Below, piece by piece: positions 34,784-43,000 of a DNA stretch of 51,401 bases; the first letter of the stretch is position 1, and each line of letters begins with the position of its first letter. A model generated the notes under the pieces. The model worked only from the letters and a program-made list of their open reading frames with translations, did no database searches and had not been told where the DNA came from. The position numbers and the translations under genes were made by a program. This DNA is from Noviherbaspirillum malthae (GTDB lineage Bacteria; Pseudomonadota; Gammaproteobacteria; Burkholderiales; Burkholderiaceae_D), in the NCBI RefSeq assembly GCF_015352985.1, contig NZ_JACYXF010000042.1, positions 1-51,401 on the forward strand. Direction: 5' to 3'.

Positions 34784-36241
34784 TCATGCCGATTTTCCCT
34801 TGCTTACGCGCGGCGTGCCCGTAAGCACGCCTTCGAAATCATGCAATTGCGGCCCTACCTGCACGCCGGAATCCGCAAGCGTGTATTCGCGGATGGTCGT
34901 CTCGTGCCAGCCCGGCCGCTTCTTCACGACTGATATGGCTTTATGGACTTCGCCTTCCGCTTCATAGAAGCGCAGCAGGATGACGGTATCGGTAATGAAC
35001 GAGATATCCAGCGGGTCCCGCACGTTCTCCAGCAGCCCGGCCTGCCCCACCACCATCAGGCATAGCACTCCCATGTTGCCCAGATACGAAAGCAGTTCAT
35101 GCATCTGCAGCATCAGGGCCTGCTCTTCATGCATCGTTTCAAGATAGGAATTCAAACTGTCGATGACCACGACACTGACGTTATGGTCTTCTACCTGCCG
35201 CCTGACTTTCCAGATGAATTCGCCCGGCGAAATGCGTGACGGGTTGATGCGCTCCCAATGCACGGAGTCGCGCTTGATGGCATCGGCAATCGACATGGAA
35301 AGGCCGGTGGCGCGCTCCAGCAATGTTTCGGACGATTCGTCGAATGAAAAATAGGCGACGCGCTCGTTCCGTTTTGCCGCTGCATTGGCATACTGCAGGG
35401 CCAGCGACGATTTCCCCACGCCGGAGGGACCGAGTATCAGCACCGAGTTGCCGCATACCAGGCCGCCGCCCAGCAATTGATCCAGTTCCGGCACGTCGCT
35501 CGACATTGGCTCGGTGGACCTCTCGCGATGATGTTCGTCGGCGATCAGGCTGGGAAACACCAGGACTTCGTCCTTGACGATTGCAAAATCGTGCCAGCCG
35601 CTTTGAAAATCGGCGCCGCGCATCTTGATGACCCGCATCGAACGGCGCACGGAACCGAATGCGCGTTCGCGCTGTTCCAGCAGCACCACGCCGTGCACGG
35701 TGCTTTCGAGGTCGTATCCGCGCGGCTCGATGGTCAGGTCGTCAAGCAGCAAGGTGGTTGCCTGGTACTGCAGCAGGAACTGTTTCAGCGCAATAATTTG
35801 CCGGCGATAGCGCATGGGCTCTTCGGCCAGCAGGCGAAGTTCCGATACGGAGTCGACGACGATACGATCAGGCGCATGCTTTTCGATGCAATCGGTGATC
35901 AGCTTGATGGTCTTGCCGAGTTCCACTTCGGCAGGAAACAGCACGCTTTGCTGGCGCTCCAGGTCGACTTCAACCGGAATGATTTCCGCAATATCGATGC
36001 CGTCCAGCGACCAGCCGTGGCTTTGCGCCGTTGCCCGCAGTTCACGTTCGGTTTCCGACAGCGCGATGTACAGGCACTTCTCGCCGCGCTGTGCTCCATC
36101 TATCAGGAAGCGCAGCGAGATGGTCGTCTTGCCGGTGCCCGGCTTACCTTCAAGCAAATGAATACGGTGTTTTAACAATCCCCCTCGGAGCACCACATCG
36201 AACTCTGGTATTCCGGTAAGTAACTTTTGCTGATTTTCCAA
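34784..36241 (-). CDS. KaiC-like double RecA-domain ATPase (second copy)
   Basis: 485 residues, with Walker A motifs GKPGTGKTT (32-40) and GPSGVGKSS (about 266-274). Walker B-like segments are RIVVDSVSEL and VVVIDSLNSYL. The second domain has FSFDESSE where KaiC has its catalytic Glu pair. The stretch DISFITDTVILLRF aligns with the KaiC phosphosite region: Ser431 is kept as Ser and Thr432 is Phe. Only one of the two phosphosites could remain. It starts at TTG (MENQQKLL) directly after an in-frame stop, with AGGA seven bases upstream; no ATG is available nearby. It is the first gene of a two-gene unit with the hybrid kinase. Confidence 0.9.
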   Translation of the reverse strand: MENQQKLLTGIPEFDVVLRGGLLKHRIHLLEGKPGTGKTTISLRFLIDGAQRGEKCLYIALSETERELRATAQSHGWSLDGIDIAEIIPVEVDLERQQSVLFPAEVELGKTIKLITDCIEKHAPDRIVVDSVSELRLLAEEPMRYRRQIIALKQFLLQYQATTLLLDDLTIEPRGYDLESTVHGVVLLEQRERAFGSVRRSMRVIKMRGADFQSGWHDFAIVKDEVLVFPSLIADEHHRERSTEPMSSDVPELDQLLGGGLVCGNSVLILGPSGVGKSSLALQYANAAAKRNERVAYFSFDESSETLLERATGLSMSIADAIKRDSVHWERINPSRISPGEFIWKVRRQVEDHNVSVVVIDSLNSYLETMHEEQALMLQMHELLSYLGNMGVLCLMVVGQAGLLENVRDPLDISFITDTVILLRFYEAEGEVHKAISVVKKRPGWHETTIREYTLADSGVQVGPQLHDFEGVLTGTPRVSKGKSA

Positions 36242-36700
36242 TTCCGGATCCTATGCAATTTTCAAGATCGGGTACGCAGCCTTGAAAGCCGCGGGTTGAT
36301 CCCGTTCCACAGTACGTTTGCTGCCAATCATTCCTGTGCCTCGGGCGAGCAGCAAATAGCGGGCCAGCCTTTTGATGATGGCAAAGACGCCCTCCTCCTG
36401 GTGGCCAAACCCGCATCGGTCATGTCGCTCATGCCTGTCTTGTGAGCCAATGTTGGGAGAATGTAACGTCATATTCGATCTGTATGGTTGCGAACACATC
36501 AATATGTTCCTGCCCGAGTATCGCAAATCGCAAGGAAAAGTTCGCGGCATTGGTCCGGAGGCATCGGAACTCATGCCTGTCGTTTTAGAGATGGCCAAGC
36601 ACTTTTTACCAAAACGCAAAAATGAATTCACTTTTGCCTTCACCTATCGCTTTTAATAACAAATACACTGGCTGCATTTCCAATAGCACACTGCGCAGCC
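36242..36700. other. Intergenic region upstream of the second KaiC gene
   Basis: About 460 bases between divergent genes. A small plus-strand ORF at 36450-36656 is the only coding candidate (listed separately). The region should hold the promoters of the KaiC-kinase unit and of the dehalogenase gene, but no convincing -35/-10 pair could be placed. Confidence 0.5.
36450..36656 (+). CDS. Small hypothetical ORF
   Basis: 68 residues; the second half (EYRKSQGKVRGIGPEASELMPVVLEMAKHFLPKRKNEFTF) has a natural charge and hydrophobic balance. The ribosome binding site is weak and no family is recognised. It may be a small protein or a remnant. The overlapping minus-strand frame looks less natural. Confidence 0.25.
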   Translation: MLGECNVIFDLYGCEHINMFLPEYRKSQGKVRGIGPEASELMPVVLEMAKHFLPKRKNEFTFAFTYRF

Positions 36701-37387
36701 ATGCCTATTCAAGCGATTCTCTTCGACGCCTACGGCACGCTGTTCGACGTTTACTCGATCAGCGATTTGGCGGAAAAGCTGTTTCGCGGCAAGGGCGAGG
36801 CGCTGGCCAGTCTCTGGCGGGCCAAGCAGATCGAGTACACCCAGCTGCGCACGCTGTGTTCCATGTACAAGCCGTTCTGGGAAATCACCCAGGATGCATT
36901 GGTCTTTTCCTGCAAGAAGCTTGATCTCGACCTGACGCTGGACGCACAGCATGCATTGATGTCGCAATACGCAAAGCTGCAGCCCTTTCCCGAGTGCGTG
37001 TCCGTCCTTGAACAGTTGAAAGAGGACGGCTTCAAGCTGGCCATTCTTTCCAACGGCAATCCGCAGATGCTGGAAACCGTGGTCAAGGCGGCCGGGATGG
37101 AACCGCTGTTCAATCACCTGCTCTCAGTCGACAGCGTCAGGAAATACAAGACCGCGCCCGAGGTTTACCAGATGGGACCGGACATTTTCGGCGTAGCGCC
37201 AAAGAACATGCTGTTCGTCTCCAGCAACGGCTGGGATGTCTGCGGCGCAAGCTGGTTCGGCTACAGGACCTTCTGGGTCAACCGCACCGGAGCGCCGATG
37301 GAGGAACTGGGCGTCACGCCCAGCCGGGAGGGCCGCACGCTGGATGACCTGCCGGCCTTCGTCAGGCAGGAAGCCGGCCATGGATAA
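36701..37387 (+). CDS. Haloacid dehalogenase, type II (HAD superfamily)
   Basis: 228 residues. HAD motif I is AILFDAYGTLFDV with nucleophile Asp9. Motif II is ILSNGNP, motif III is the Lys in KYKTAPEVY, and motif IV is SSNGWDVCGASWFGYRTFWVNR. FDAYGTLFDV, KPFWEIT and SSNGWDV are characteristic of L-2-haloacid dehalogenases, which hydrolyse 2-haloacids to 2-hydroxyacids. It lies 100 bases upstream of malate synthase G, same direction, so the pair may handle glycolate/glyoxylate-type C2 products (haloacetate to glycolate to glyoxylate). That pathway link is inference. Phosphatase activity on other substrates is possible. Confidence 0.88.
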   Translation: MPIQAILFDAYGTLFDVYSISDLAEKLFRGKGEALASLWRAKQIEYTQLRTLCSMYKPFWEITQDALVFSCKKLDLDLTLDAQHALMSQYAKLQPFPECVSVLEQLKEDGFKLAILSNGNPQMLETVVKAAGMEPLFNHLLSVDSVRKYKTAPEVYQMGPDIFGVAPKNMLFVSSNGWDVCGASWFGYRTFWVNRTGAPMEELGVTPSREGRTLDDLPAFVRQEAGHG

Positions 37388-37488
37388 GGATTCAAAGGCC
37401 GAGGATTCAAGCGCCGCATCGCCCGTAACCGATTGTCTTATCACGTATCGCCATTACAACCATAAACAACCACAAGAGGTCTCTCACC

Positions 37489-39717
37489 ATGACTAATCGC
37501 ACTCCTTGCCATCGGCTCCAGGTTGCCGACGTTCTGTACCGCTTCATCGAAGACAAGGTGCTGCCCGGCACCGGCATCGACAGCGCTGCATTCTGGAAGG
37601 GCTTTGACGCCATCGCCCACGACCTGGCCCCGAAAAACGCCGCGCTGCTGGCAGAGCGCGATCGCCTGCAGACCGAGCTGGACAAATGGCACAAGGCCAA
37701 CCCCGGTCCGATCAAGAACATGGAGGCCTACCGTGCCCACCTGGAGTCCATCGGCTACCTGGTGCCGCAGCCGCAGGATGTGCAGTCCACGACCACCAAC
37801 GTCGACGCCGAACTGGCCCTGCAGGCCGGCCCGCAGCTGGTGGTGCCGATCCTCAATGCCCGCTACGCGCTCAATGCCGCGAATGCGCGCTGGGGTTCGC
37901 TCTACGATGCGCTGTACGGCACCGACGCCATTCCCGAAAGCGACGGCGCGACCAAGGCCGGCCCCAACGGTACGGGCTACAACCCGATCCGCGGTGCCAA
38001 GGTGGTTGCCTTCGCCCGCGGCTTCCTCGACCAGGCAGCTCCGCTGGCCAGCGGCTCGCATCGCGAAGTCACGGCCTATCAGGTCGTCGACGGCAAGCTG
38101 AGCGCGAAGCTGCAGAACGGCAGCACCACCGGTCTGGCCGACGAGAGCAAGTTCATCGGCTACCAGGGCCAGGCCAGCGAACCGACTTCGGTGCTGCTGA
38201 TCAACAACGGCCTGCACATCGACATCCAGATCGACCGCGGCACGCGCATCGGCAAGGATGATCCGGCAGGCGTGGCCGACGTCGTGATCGAATCCGCGCT
38301 GTCGACCATTCTCGACCTAGAAGATTCGGTTGCCGCCGTCGATGCGCAGGACAAGGTGCTGGCCTACAGCAACTGGCTCGGCATCCTGCAGGCCTCGCTG
38401 TCGGAAAGCGTCACCAAGGGCGACAAGACCTTCACCCGCAGCCTGAACGGCGACCGCCAGTACACCGCCGGCGTCGGCGCCGCCAATGCCAAGGACGGCG
38501 TGGTGACCCTGCACGGCCGTTCGCTGCTCTTCCTGCGCAATGTCGGCCACCTGATGACCAACCCGGCGATCCTGCTGGAAAACGGCCAGGAAATCCCGGA
38601 AGGCATCATGGATGCGGTGGTCACCACCACCATCGCGCTGCACGACTTGAAGCGCAAGGCCGGCCAGACCATCGGCAACTCGCGCACCGGCTCGGTCTAC
38701 ATCGTCAAGCCGAAGATGCACGGCCCCGCGGAAGTCGCCTTCGCAAGCGAGCTGTTCGGCCGCGTCGAAGGCATGCTCGGCCTGGCGGCCAACACCGTCA
38801 AGCTCGGTATCATGGATGAAGAGCGCCGCACCAGCGTCAACCTGAAGGCCTGCATCAACGAAGCGCGCGCCCGCGTGGCCTTCATCAACACCGGCTTCCT
38901 CGACCGCACCGGCGACGAGATGCATACCGCAATGCATGCCGGCCCGATGCTGCGCAAGGGCGACATGAAGACCAGCGCCTGGCTGTCCGCCTACGAGCGC
39001 AGCAACGTGCTGGTGGGCCTGTCCTGCGGCCTGCGCGGACGCGCGCAGATCGGCAAGGGCATGTGGGCGATGCCCGACCTGATGGCCGCGATGCTGGAAC
39101 AGAAGATCGCGCATCCCAAGGCCGGCGCCAACACTGCATGGGTGCCCTCGCCTACCGCCGCAACCCTGCATGCGCTGCACTACCACCAGATCAGCGTGGC
39201 CAATGTGCAGAAGGAACTGGAGAAGATCGACGCCAATGCCGAAACTGCGCGCCTGCTGAACGACTTGCTGACGATTCCGGTCGCCGCCGAAGCCAAGTGG
39301 TCCGCCGCCGACATCCAGCAGGAGCTGGACAACAATGCGCAAGGCATTCTCGGCTACGTGGTGCGCTGGGTCGACCAGGGCGTGGGCTGCTCCAAGGTGC
39401 CCGACATCCACAACGTCGGGCTGATGGAAGACCGCGCCACGCTGCGCATCTCCAGCCAGCACATCGCCAACTGGCTGCTGCACGGCATCGTCACCAAAGA
39501 ACAGGTCGAGGAAACCCTGCAGCGCATGGCCAAGGTGGTGGACGCTCAGAACGACAACGATCCGTTCTACAAGCCGATGGCGCCGAACTTCGAGGCTTCC
39601 TATGCCTACCGCGCCGCACGCGATCTGGTGCTGAAGGGCCTCGAGCAGCCGAGCGGCTACACCGAGCCGCTGCTGCATGCATGGCGTTTGCGTGTGAAGG
39701 CTGAGATGCCTCGGTAA
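37489..39717 (+). CDS. glcB: Malate synthase G
   Basis: 742 residues, the long monomeric G isoform (about 720-740). It condenses glyoxylate with acetyl-CoA to malate, using Mg. Signature regions are DRGTRIGKDDPAGVADVVIESALSTILDLEDSVAAVDAQDKV, FLRNVGHLMTNPAIL, NTGFLDRTGDEMHTAMHAGPM, GLRGRAQIGKGMWAMPD and the acid-base region WVDQGVGCSKVPD, all intact. The ATG is preceded by AAGAGG. No glycolate oxidase genes (glcDEF) are nearby. A strong terminator follows. Confidence 0.97.
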   Translation: MTNRTPCHRLQVADVLYRFIEDKVLPGTGIDSAAFWKGFDAIAHDLAPKNAALLAERDRLQTELDKWHKANPGPIKNMEAYRAHLESIGYLVPQPQDVQSTTTNVDAELALQAGPQLVVPILNARYALNAANARWGSLYDALYGTDAIPESDGATKAGPNGTGYNPIRGAKVVAFARGFLDQAAPLASGSHREVTAYQVVDGKLSAKLQNGSTTGLADESKFIGYQGQASEPTSVLLINNGLHIDIQIDRGTRIGKDDPAGVADVVIESALSTILDLEDSVAAVDAQDKVLAYSNWLGILQASLSESVTKGDKTFTRSLNGDRQYTAGVGAANAKDGVVTLHGRSLLFLRNVGHLMTNPAILLENGQEIPEGIMDAVVTTTIALHDLKRKAGQTIGNSRTGSVYIVKPKMHGPAEVAFASELFGRVEGMLGLAANTVKLGIMDEERRTSVNLKACINEARARVAFINTGFLDRTGDEMHTAMHAGPMLRKGDMKTSAWLSAYERSNVLVGLSCGLRGRAQIGKGMWAMPDLMAAMLEQKIAHPKAGANTAWVPSPTAATLHALHYHQISVANVQKELEKIDANAETARLLNDLLTIPVAAEAKWSAADIQQELDNNAQGILGYVVRWVDQGVGCSKVPDIHNVGLMEDRATLRISSQHIANWLLHGIVTKEQVEETLQRMAKVVDAQNDNDPFYKPMAPNFEASYAYRAARDLVLKGLEQPSGYTEPLLHAWRLRVKAEMPR

Positions 39718-39811
39718 GCAGGCAGGATTGACGGCCTCGGCTTGTCAGGACGACGCGCTCTTGACGGCAGCAGGCTGAGGCCATCGGTATCCTTGCTGCC
39801 TTGGTTTATTG

Positions 39812-39853
39812 AAAGGCCCCTGTCAGCTTCCGCAGACAGGGGCCTTTGTTTTT
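39812..39853 (+). terminator. Rho-independent terminator of glcB
   Basis: Perfect 13-base-pair stem AAAGGCCCCTGTC / GACAGGGGCCTTT (39812-39824, 39835-39847), 10-base loop, then GTTTTT. It is 95 bases after the glcB stop. This is the clearest intrinsic terminator in the window. The 300 bases that follow, up to 40151, show no convincing gene. Confidence 0.9.
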
Positions 39854-40151
39854 CATGTCGTCATGAAACTGAAGAATTCGGCGACATGTGCGGGCATTTC
39901 AGTGCTCGCAACTAACGTCATTCAAGGATGTAAAAGCAGCCATTACCTGGTTTCGGTTGACGGGCCTATATCGACCCAAACCGGGAGTACCCACCTTCCG
40001 GAAGCAGCCCGTCGTTGGATCGTCGCCGCAAACTTAGAAACATCTACAGAGATTAGGGCGGTCATAAACATGCCTTCACACGCCCTGACCGTATGCCACT
40101 CACTCGCGGTTTGCTAGACTCTGTCGAATCCATATGAAAGCTACAGCCATT

Positions 40152-42782
40152 TCATGCTGTAGCGCAGAAAGTTTGCTGCAGCCCGGTATGTACCAATGCT
40201 TCAAACCGCTCAGCAACCAATGGCCGGCTAAAGAAAAAGCCCTGGTAGAACTGGCAGCCGTTTTTAGCGAGAAATTCGCAATGCGCTTCCGTCTCGACTC
40301 CTTCTGCCATGACTTCGAGGCCGATGCTTCTTCCCAGCATGATGATCGCATTGACAATAACAGCGGCATTGTGATCGTTCAGCGCATCGCTCACGAATGA
40401 ACGGTCAATTTTCAGTTGATCAAGCGGAAGTCGCTTTAGATACGCCAATGAGGAATAGCCGGTTCCGAAATCATCCAGCGAAAAGCCGACCCCCTTGATC
40501 TTTAGCGCCGCCATCTTGTCAATGGTGCCTTCGACGTCGTCTACTAATAGGGTTTCGGTCAGCTCGATTTTGAGACGATGTGGGTTGGCGCCGGTGATTT
40601 CCAGCGTTCTCAGCACGTCTTCGACAAAATCGGGACAGTGCAATTGACTTGCGCTGACGTTCACCGCAAGAGTGAGATGAGCGGTTTCTTCCTTGCGCGC
40701 CCACATCGCCAACCGGCGACATGCGCATTCCAATACCCAGCGGCCGAGCGGAAGAATCAGCCCCGTTTCTTCAGCCACGGGAATGAATTCGGCGGGAGAA
40801 ATCATCCCGCGCTCCGGATGCTGCCATCGGACCAGCGCTTCCGCGCCTGTCACCCTGCCTTCCGAGTTCACTTGCGGCTGGTAATGCAACACCAGCTGCT
40901 CGTCTTGCAACGCTTGGCGAAGGTCCGCTTCGAGCGCAGCCTTTGCCATGACCGCGGCCTGCATTTCGGGATCGAAAAAGCGCAGGGTATTGCGCCCTTC
41001 TCCCTTGGCCCGGTACATGGCAAGATCAGCCCGCCTCAGCACTTCATTGGGGCTTTCGTCCTGGTATTCGAAAAGGGTGATTCCCATGCTGGCGCTGCCG
41101 AAATACTTGACCGGGCCGAGGGCGTACGGCTCTTTGAGCGCCGACAGAATCTTTTCACCGACGAGCTTCGCATGCGATGCCGCCGCGCATGGAACAGTGC
41201 TCAGATCTTCCAGGATGATCACGAACTCGTCACCGCCCAAGCGAGCCACGGTATCGCTGGCGCGCACGCATGACAACAATCGGCCGGCAACCTGCTGCAG
41301 CAGGAGATCTCCCTTGTCGTGACCGAAAGTGTCGTTGAGGGTTTTGTAATTATCCAGATCCATGAAAAGCAGTGCTCCGCCACTGGAATTCCGGCGGCTC
41401 CGTGCTAAAGCATGGCTCAATCGCTCCATGAGAAGGCGGCGGTTGGGCAGTTGGGTCAATGAATCATAGAACGCCAGATGCTCAATCTTGCTTTCGGCGG
41501 CCTTGCGTTCCGTAATGTCCCGGAACGTGACCACGCTTCCCATGATGCGCCCTTCATCGAGGATCGGATAGCTTGTGTATTCGACCGGAAACGATGTGCC
41601 GTCGCTGCGCCAGAAGACTTCATCTTTTTCATAGGATCCCTCGCCGGAATGATAAGCTCGAAAAATGGGGCAGTGTTCGGCAGGATAAGCAGACCCATCT
41701 GCATGCCGGTAATGGACGAGCTCATGCATGTCTTTGCCAAGCACATCCTGCACTTCATATCCCAGCATTTGAGCCGCAGCGCGATTGATGAAGGTGCATA
41801 GCCCATGGCTATTTATGCCCCAGATACCTTCGCCTGTTGACTCCAGCAGGAGATTTTTCTCCTTCGATAACCGGTCGCGTTCAATTTCAGCCTGCTTGAG
41901 TTCTGACAGGTCTGTCATGCTGCCGACCATGCGCGATACATTGCCTTCCGAATCTCGAAGCACATACCCCCGGTCCAGGACAAAGGCATAGGATCCATCG
42001 CGCCGGGAGAACCTGTATTCATCCATCCAGTATTCGGTACCGCCTTCAAGGGTGCTGCGCACGCGATGCAATACTCGCTGACGGTCCTCAGGATGGATAC
42101 GATCACGCCACCAATCTATGCCGGTCCCAATCTCTTCTCGCGGGCAGCCAGACAGCAACTCGACGTTTTCGTTCCACCATGTCTCATGCGACCTCGCATT
42201 CCAATCCCAGACTGCATCAGAGGTCGCCTTCATGACGATATTGAAGCGCTCCTCGCTCGCACGCAGAGCTTCTTCGCGGCGCCGGCGTTCGGAGATGTCC
42301 GTAAAATAGATGGCCAAGCCTTCTGCAGAAGGGGAAACCCGCAATTCTCCCCATTTGTCGAGCGGCGGATAATAGGCTTCAAACGAGATCGCACGGTTTT
42401 CCTGTACGGCGCGGCGATACTGGATCTCGAAAATACTGCCAGCTGCTGCCGCAAATTCTTCCCAAATCACCTTGTCCAGCAGTTCAGTGCGCGGTCTCTG
42501 AAGAAAGTGTTCCGCATTCTTGTTCACATAAATGAACCGCCACTCAAGATCAAGCATATAAAACGCATCGGATATGCTTTCGAGCATGGTGATCAGTCGA
42601 CTATCCAGAGGCGCGGCCAATTGTGTTGAGCCTCCGATGCTTTCGAGTTCCGGAACAGCCCCAGCCAATTCGTGCCTCTCAGTTCTCGCGCCTGCATTCG
42701 ATGCTATCTTCGAGCGGGTTGTATACCGATCCAATTTTTTGCCGCGCTTTAGGGTTTTCTCAGGATTGGATACATATTTCAT
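40152..42782 (-). CDS. Soluble PAS-PAS-PAS-GGDEF-EAL protein
   Basis: 876 residues without membrane helices. Three PAS/PAC domains (near 65-170, 175-300, 305-425) have phrases such as MLESISDAFYMLDLEWRFIYVNKNAEHF and RRDGSYAFVLDRGYVLRDSEGNVSRMVG. GGDEF is intact near 514, with I-site RASD. EAL (EALVRW near 649, LDDFGTGYSS, LKIDRSFV, EGVET, QGFFFSRP) is intact too. It is 218 bases downstream of the IstA-like fusion gene on the same strand, so it may be the effector of a shared pathway. The stop lies in a gene-poor spot beyond glcB. Start choice has only a weak ribosome binding site. Confidence 0.92.
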   Translation of the reverse strand: MKYVSNPEKTLKRGKKLDRYTTRSKIASNAGARTERHELAGAVPELESIGGSTQLAAPLDSRLITMLESISDAFYMLDLEWRFIYVNKNAEHFLQRPRTELLDKVIWEEFAAAAGSIFEIQYRRAVQENRAISFEAYYPPLDKWGELRVSPSAEGLAIYFTDISERRRREEALRASEERFNIVMKATSDAVWDWNARSHETWWNENVELLSGCPREEIGTGIDWWRDRIHPEDRQRVLHRVRSTLEGGTEYWMDEYRFSRRDGSYAFVLDRGYVLRDSEGNVSRMVGSMTDLSELKQAEIERDRLSKEKNLLLESTGEGIWGINSHGLCTFINRAAAQMLGYEVQDVLGKDMHELVHYRHADGSAYPAEHCPIFRAYHSGEGSYEKDEVFWRSDGTSFPVEYTSYPILDEGRIMGSVVTFRDITERKAAESKIEHLAFYDSLTQLPNRRLLMERLSHALARSRRNSSGGALLFMDLDNYKTLNDTFGHDKGDLLLQQVAGRLLSCVRASDTVARLGGDEFVIILEDLSTVPCAAASHAKLVGEKILSALKEPYALGPVKYFGSASMGITLFEYQDESPNEVLRRADLAMYRAKGEGRNTLRFFDPEMQAAVMAKAALEADLRQALQDEQLVLHYQPQVNSEGRVTGAEALVRWQHPERGMISPAEFIPVAEETGLILPLGRWVLECACRRLAMWARKEETAHLTLAVNVSASQLHCPDFVEDVLRTLEITGANPHRLKIELTETLLVDDVEGTIDKMAALKIKGVGFSLDDFGTGYSSLAYLKRLPLDQLKIDRSFVSDALNDHNAAVIVNAIIMLGRSIGLEVMAEGVETEAHCEFLAKNGCQFYQGFFFSRPLVAERFEALVHTGLQQTFCATA

Positions 42783-43000
42783 GGCTTGTATTTAGATCCA
42801 TTACGGTAGTCCAAACAGTTTGGAAATATTACCGCATGGAAACCCAACGATGAGGGAAAAATCCGATGCTCGGCTAGCCCCGCGTTGCGTTTTGGTATGA
42901 AGAAGGTGGATAAAGCTGGTTTCGCACAACCTTCTTGGCAAGAACTATTCTTGATAAAAGGCGTTTTCAAATAAGCATTGCACCTTGGGCATGAACGTGG

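Noticed and set aside
36251..36643. 130-codon minus-strand frame upstream of the second KaiC gene
   Set aside because: No start signal or recognisable family; the opposite strand gives the more natural peptide.
38317..39678. 453-codon minus-strand frame inside malate synthase G
   Set aside because: glcB is fully recognisable on the plus strand; this is a GC-driven shadow.
39809..40117. 102-codon frame after glcB
   Set aside because: It begins inside the glcB terminator stem and has no ribosome binding site.
42939..42953. Inverted repeat CAAGAA-CTA-TTCTTG after the transposase-sensor gene
   Set aside because: Short and without a U-tract; too weak to call a terminator or operator.
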